Of a DNA stretch of 64,000 bases, positions 58,740 to 64,000 are shown piece after piece; position 1 is the stretch's first letter, and the number at the start of each line of letters is the position of its first letter. Position numbers and translations under genes: made by a program. The stretch lies in the NCBI GenBank assembly GCA_963693365.1, contig CAVNZM010000001.1, forward strand, positions 18,104,001 through 18,168,000, read 5' to 3'. This DNA is from Amoebidium appalachense. Its lineage: Eukaryota > Ichthyosporea. Under the pieces are notes generated by a model. It saw only the letters and a list, made by a program, of their open reading frames with translations. It was not told the DNA's origin and searched no databases.

Positions 58740-60236
58740 CAGTACATACCCGTCAACGGCAAATGGCCCGCCTCCGGAGGTTTTGTGTGCGACAGCAGCA
58801 AGCTGCTCCAATTCATGAACGATGCTGATGATGCCGCCGACTGCCGCACACGCTGTGTCGATACGGCCGGGTGCAAGTTGTACTCGTCGTATGCGCCCAG
58901 GTTCAAGTGGTGCAACCTGTACAGCGCATGTGATAGGATGTATCAGCAGGGAGAGGATGTTAACACCTCCGACTTGGATTCTGGTGCGTGTTTGATCTAC
59001 CCCCCCCCCTCCCCCCCCCCCCTCAAAAAAAAAGAAAGAAAGAAAAAAAAAAGAAAAAAAAAGGCTAGGCCTTCCGGACAGTTACGCAGTTCCAGTGCAA
59101 AAGTGATTTATAATCCCGCCCTCCCCCCCCCCCCCCCCCCCCTCCCCCCCCCCCCCCCCCCCCCCCTGCCTCCACCACCCAGTCTCCTTTCCGTTTACTG
59201 ATTTTTGTGCTGATACTCTAAAGCAATCGGAAAGCATCGGCTTTCCAGGATTTTTTGCCCTCATATCCAGTTTATATTCCTGTGCAATATTTTTCTTGGA
59301 TCCCCCCCTCCCCCCCCCATTCCCTCCCTCCCCCCGTTCCTTCCGTTCTGAACGCAACCTCCAATTCCCCTCCCTCCCTCCCCCCCCTCCCCCCCCCCCC
59401 CCCCCCCCCCCCCCCACATACCCACACAGAAACCCACGAACACGCACAAGAATGAATGTAGCACACCCCACCCCACCCCCAACTTCCACGAAAAGCCACA
59501 AGGAGGAAGCATTAAATTCTTGTATCTGACCCCAGCCTTTTCCACAGTGTCCGTCATCATGGTGCCGGTCGACTAGAGAAAAAACCCCAAAATGTGCGAC
59601 ACATCCCGCCGCCTTGGCTCCCCCGTCGTAGTACCGGACCTCATGATCACCACCTGTCGTTTGAGCTGCGGTGCAAACCAGCCAGCATGCCGTTACATCA
59701 ACTACGAGTCCACCTCCAAACGTTGCACACAGTTCTCTCCTGTTTTCCCCTTGACCCAACACGTTGTGACGGGTGGAAGACAGTGTAATTCCGCTACCGA
59801 ACTCACCGGAAACAAGGTGCCAACACAAGTTGATAGTGCTGCATGCCACACCGTGTGCCGTGACACACCCAACTGCCATACATCACATACAGCACGGCCA
59901 CAAAGAAATGTGGTGTGTTTGCTGAGTGCAACGTGGAGGTTGCCCCCGATGGGTCTACCATTCAGTTTGCTACTGGCGCTCTCAACCCCGAGGGTGCTAA
60001 TGCCCCCCCCCCCCCCCTCCCCCTCCCCCCTCCCCCTGATGACCCCATGTCACTTGGGCTCTCGCTCTTTTCCTTTCAAAACCCCCCCTTTGCTTCCCCC
60101 CTACCCCCCTCTCTCCCCCCGCCCCACCCACCCACCCACCCACCTACCCACCCCCGAAAAATAGGCCTGCTAAATTTTTCCAACCCCCCCCCTCCCCCCA
60201 CCCCACCCCCTTCCCCCCCCTTCTCCTCCCCCGCCT

Positions 60237-60306
<70 letters not shown>

Positions 60307-61501
60307 ACCACCACCCAACCACCCAATCTAGAAAACCAGGCTCGCTGGTTTCCTTCCAGCACACCCCCTCCCTCCCCCTCTCCGCCCTCCTCCGCCCTCC
60401 CCCCCATCCCCCCACCCCCCACCCCCATCCCCCCCCCCCCCCCTCCCCGCCCTCTCCCCCCCCCCCCCCCCCCCCCTTCCCACCCACCCAAAAAAACTAG
60501 ACTCGCTTGTTTCCTTCTGCCCCCCCCATTCCCCCCCCCCCCCTCCCCCCCCCCATTCCCCCCCCCCCCATCCCTCCCCCCCCCCCCCCCCCCCCTTTCC
60601 CGCCCACCCAAGAAAACTAGGCTCGCTCATATCCTTCTGCAATCCCATCACCACCACCACCCCCTCCCCTTAAAAAAAAAAAAAAACCCACCTCCCACTC
60701 CACCCCACCCACCCACCCAACCAAGATATCTTTGTGGGAAATTGTTTTGGAAGAAAAAAAAATCGTAGTGCTGCTATGAAAGTTTCTCTATACCATCCCC
60801 AGCACACCTGTTCTCCCTCCCACTGCCCTACCTCGCCTCGTGCAATTAGCTCGTTATTCCTTGTAGCACCTGCTTTCCACATGAACCCCCACCATTCAGC
60901 CTGAACTGAATATTCCCCACCCCATGCAGCCCTGGACTATGCACTCGTGACCATCATTTTCAACAACTCCAACGGCAAGACACATCCCCGCACCACTGTG
61001 CACATTACTTTTCCCGATGGGACCCCCGTCACCACCTCCACCACCGACCTTAACGGTAAAATATCGATTAAGGTTCGCCCTGGCCAATATGTTGTAACAC
61101 CTACGTTCCCTGCCGATCGCAAACCGACAGAGCAGAAATCCCCTGTCACGCTTGTGTCTGGACAGAGCAAGGATATCATAAAAACCTTCACCGTGGCCAA
61201 CGAAATCGGTACGATTACGATTGTGATTACCGATTCCGAAGGAAATGCGCTCAGCAAAATCAAATTTGAGATTTATGATGAAGCTGGCAACCTTGTTGAC
61301 ACCGAGACCACTGATGAATTGGGCAAAATTACGATCTCTGTTCCTAGTACGTGGCAAATACACCATTAAACCCATTTTCCCTTCCGATCGCCAACCCCTG
61401 CCCGGCCAGCCGCTGAGACCTCATACACCTGTGTGGTTGTCCCCGGCCAAAACAAGGACTTTGCCGTTAAGCCTGCCCTGCCCCCGCGCAACCTTAAAAA
61501 G

Positions 61502-61550
<49 letters not shown>

Positions 61551-63131
61551 ACACACACACGGACACGCACACATACAAAAAAAAAAAAAAAAAAAAAACA
61601 GTTGGTTACGACTGTCGATTCCCCCATCCCGCCCCGCCCCCCCCACCCACCCACCCTGCCACCACCACCCGGAACCACCCGGAACCACCCGGAACCACAA
61701 CCACCACCACACACACACACTCTCTCTCTCTCCCATCTCCCCCCCCCCCCCCCCCCCAGCCTTCCTCCCCTCCCTCTCTCTCCCCCTCTCCCCCCCCCCC
61801 CCCCCTCCCCCCTCCCCCCCGACTGGGGTCCCCATTTCAATGTCCTCCTCGCTTGCTGTCTGGGGTTTTTATTTTTTCCCCTCCTCACATCCTGTCTGGG
61901 GTTTAAAATTCCAAGTTCTTTTTTATTTTTGGTTACCGTAAAGTGCTCCTTGCTCGTGCACCACACATGCAGCTCAGTGATCTGACCGTTCACTGTTTGC
62001 ACCCAGGCAAAATCCTTGGGTTCATCTTCAACCACAAGAACAACAACAACAAGGCCGACGCTGGTGAGGGTATTGCCCAGACACCCATCACACTCCAATT
62101 TAACGGGAAACCATTCCGCCCCGTGGTGAACACAAACCCCGCTGGTGCATACGAACTCACCTCCATCCCACCCGGAACATATGTTGTGGTTGTGCGTGAA
62201 ATCCCCGGATTTAAGCTCCCACCCAGCGTTGTTCGCACTAGGACACTTACTGTTAGCCCTGGCTCCACGGCTCAGTTTGACTTCAGAATTGTCGGTGCTA
62301 CACCTCATCCTTCCCCCGCTACCAAGCTTGGTAAGTGACCCTAATCTAGTGGCTTACATAATCTGATAAATACCCCCCCCCCCCCCCCCCCCCCCCCTCC
62401 CCCCCCTCCCCCCTTCGGCTTTTTTTTTTTTCCTGGAGGGTGAGATTTTGTTGGGATGCAGAGACCAGCAATTATGCAAGCGCTACAATGGGATAACCGG
62501 CTTTTCCTCTGCAGTGTATTTGTGCGAGTGTGAATACTGTGCGCGCCCGCACATTTGTGTGTGCAAGTGTGTCGGTGGGCAGGTCAAGGGATAGAGGGCC
62601 CTGATGGGTGGGAAAAGAGAGGGGGGGGGGGGGGAGCCAATAACGGAGTGGATGGCCACTTTTGTATTTTTCAATGTCTGTTTTGATAAACGTGCTGCTC
62701 TACACCAGCATGTATATGGTTTTTCCGGCCCCACGAGTTTGCCTGATGCACCCATCCAATCCAACCCACGTACCACCCATCCCCACAGCGGAGATCAGCG
62801 GGCAGGTGTTTGTAGACAGGGACACCAACCAGAAGTTCAGCAAAGGGGACACCCTCATTCCGGACATTCCCATCCTCCTGCTTGGGCCCACAGGCACAAC
62901 CGTTGCCCAAGCCGTCACCGATAAAGATGGTAATTTCGTGTTCCCGCCAGTTCCCGCCGGGAAATATTCGGTTGTTGCAGATTTGCGATCGAGTCAAGAT
63001 GTGGCCAGCCCTGAGGCCACGGCACATATCAAAGCCAAGGCTGGTGGCAAGTTCATCATTGACTTTGCTATTCAACGTATGTGATTAACCCCCCCCCCCC
63101 CCCCCCCCACCCACCCACCCACCCCCCTTCC

Positions 63132-63183
<52 letters not shown>

Positions 63184-63926
63184 CCCCTCCCCCCCCCCCC
63201 CCCCCCCGCCCTCCCCGCTCTCATCCACCCTCCCCTCCCCCTCCTTCCCCCCCACCCACCCATCGCACCCCTTCTCTCCCACCCTATCTTCCACCCTTGT
63301 CACTTGAAGTGCATTGCTAATACTATAATCAATCAATGGATGCGAATTAGCAATCCGCACTGTGAGCTGAGCAACGATTAACTTTAATCCAAAACTTTTG
63401 AAAACAGATACGAAATTGCACTCAAGAGATGGCTCTCTCTCTCCCTCCCTCCCTCCCTCCCTCCCTCCCTCCCTCTCTCCCTATCTCCCTCCCTCCCTCC
63501 CTCTCTCCCTCCCTCTCTCCCTCCTTCCCCGTCTCCCCCCCTTCTCCCCCCTTCTTTCTCTGTGTGGGTGTAAGTGTGTGTGTGTGCCCCCCTCCCCCCC
63601 CCCTCCCCCTCCCCCCCCCCCCCCCCCCCCCCCGCCCGCGGCCTCCTCTCACCCTCCTTTTTTTTAATTCCCCCGCCCGGGATCTTGTGCTGTTGTGGTT
63701 CTTTCCGGCCTGTGTATCTTTCAGGTTATATTATTCTTTTTTCTTCTCATTCCAGGCGTGGTCCTCTATAGGCCCGGACGCGGCCAGTTTTCCACTCACT
63801 CACTCCTTTTTTTTTGTTTTTTTTAATTTATTTTGATTATGTTTTTTTGCTGCAGCTGCTGTGGAGGGTGTGGACAACTTCGAAGATCTCGGGGACACAT
63901 ACGGGTTTGAAGACGGCCAATATTGA
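58030..63926 (+). CDS. Extracellular-type protein: apple/PAN-like Cys modules plus SdrD_B/prealbumin-like beta modules
   Basis: Exons supported: about 58030-58266, 58743-58983, 59548-59993, 60930 to about 61498, 62007-62330, 62789-63076 and 63856-63926 (stop). The 5' end is uncertain and no signal peptide is seen. The first three exons encode about four Cys-rich modules (CTARCSSTKNCFYV, DCRTRCVDTAGCKLYSSY, TCRLSCGANQPACRYINY, CHTVCRDTPNC), spaced like apple/PAN domains. The fourth encodes two related Ig-like beta modules (TDLNGKISIKVRPGQYVVTP, then RGKYTIKPIFPSDR). The fifth (FIFNHKNNNNKADAGEGI, SIPPGTYVVVVREIPGF) and sixth (GQVFVDRDTNQKFSKGD, VTDKDGNFVFPPVPAGKYSV) match the calcium-binding-loop architecture of SdrD_B repeats. 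The tail is acidic (NFEDLGDTYGFEDGQY). Nearly all introns are phase 1, so exons are symmetric modules. One-base frame breaks near 58128, 58151, 59574, 59838, 61348 and 61400 mean either assembly errors or partial decay. Role inferred: matrix or adhesion protein. Confidence 0.6.
58680..58736. repeat. Intronic (CA)n then (GA)n
   Basis: (CA)n ending at 58680 is followed directly by (GA)n to 58736, immediately before the splice acceptor of the second exon of the extracellular-type gene. Confidence 0.95.
60000..60720. repeat. Intronic C-rich block with repeated 60-120 bp units
   Basis: Units of a C run, then 'cccacccaaaaaaactaggctcgct.gtttccttctgc', occur about four times (near 60165, 60325, 60490 and 60605) in different lengths, within the intron after the third exon of the extracellular-type gene. 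Confidence 0.75.
63077..63855. repeat. Last intron: C runs, (CT)n, (CCCT)n
   Basis: C runs at 63090-63170 and 63600-63633, a short (CT)n and (CCCT)n at 63440-63540, with an ordinary island at 63290-63420. No additional exon recognised. Confidence 0.7.
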
Positions 63927-64000
63927 GCAACCGAGATCATCTCAAATCTGCATGATTGATACTTGTGTGTACTATAATTATTAATATATGATCTAATTGA

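Overview
The window is nuclear DNA from an animal, most likely a marine invertebrate; I cannot name the lineage. The evidence is a cytosolic Hsp70 ending in EEVD, a 16-exon signal recognition particle receptor alpha gene with GT-AG introns and consistent phases, an extracellular multi-module gene built almost entirely on phase-1 introns, and AATAAA signals. Introns and spacers are packed with (CA)n, (GCGT)n and (CT)n microsatellites and with pure G or C runs of 20-53 bases, so most long open frames are low-complexity artefacts.

Layout. 1-16 kb is a heat-shock block: two inverted Hsp40 (DNAJB-type) copies, both damaged (1-599 on +, 6713-7600 on -); an intronless BAG-domain co-chaperone gene (8336-9304) with heat-shock elements and a TATA box; and an intronless inducible Hsp70 gene (13811-15730) with heat-shock elements, CCAAT boxes and a TATA box. 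Hsp40, BAG and Hsp70 proteins act in one chaperone cycle. 16-22 kb is repeats and spacer. 22.1-36.0 kb (- strand) is a complete SRPRA-like gene, 16 exons and 622 residues. 36.3-38.8 kb holds a small perfect palindrome and frame-broken non-LTR reverse transcriptase remnants. 39.8-47.1 kb (+) is a seven-exon gene of about 1321 residues: a Cys-containing N-terminal domain, a transposase-like RNase H region and a DEDDy 3'-5' exonuclease placed inside it, ending in a Cys knuckle. 50.2-56.5 kb (+) is an unrecognised gene with an acidic, low-complexity N-terminal exon and coiled-coil-like C-terminal exons. 58.0-63.9 kb (+) is an extracellular-type gene with about four Cys-rich apple/PAN-like modules followed by prealbumin-like and SdrD_B-like beta modules.

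The observations most worth following are: the transposase/exonuclease gene; the apple-plus-SdrD_B-like gene; a recurrent placement of poly-C tracts just downstream of 5' splice sites on the sense strand in all four intron-containing genes; and the clustered heat-shock locus with its decayed inverted Hsp40 pair. Several exons carry single-base frame breaks, so part of the apparent damage may be assembly error. All family names come from reading motifs by eye; no database search was run.
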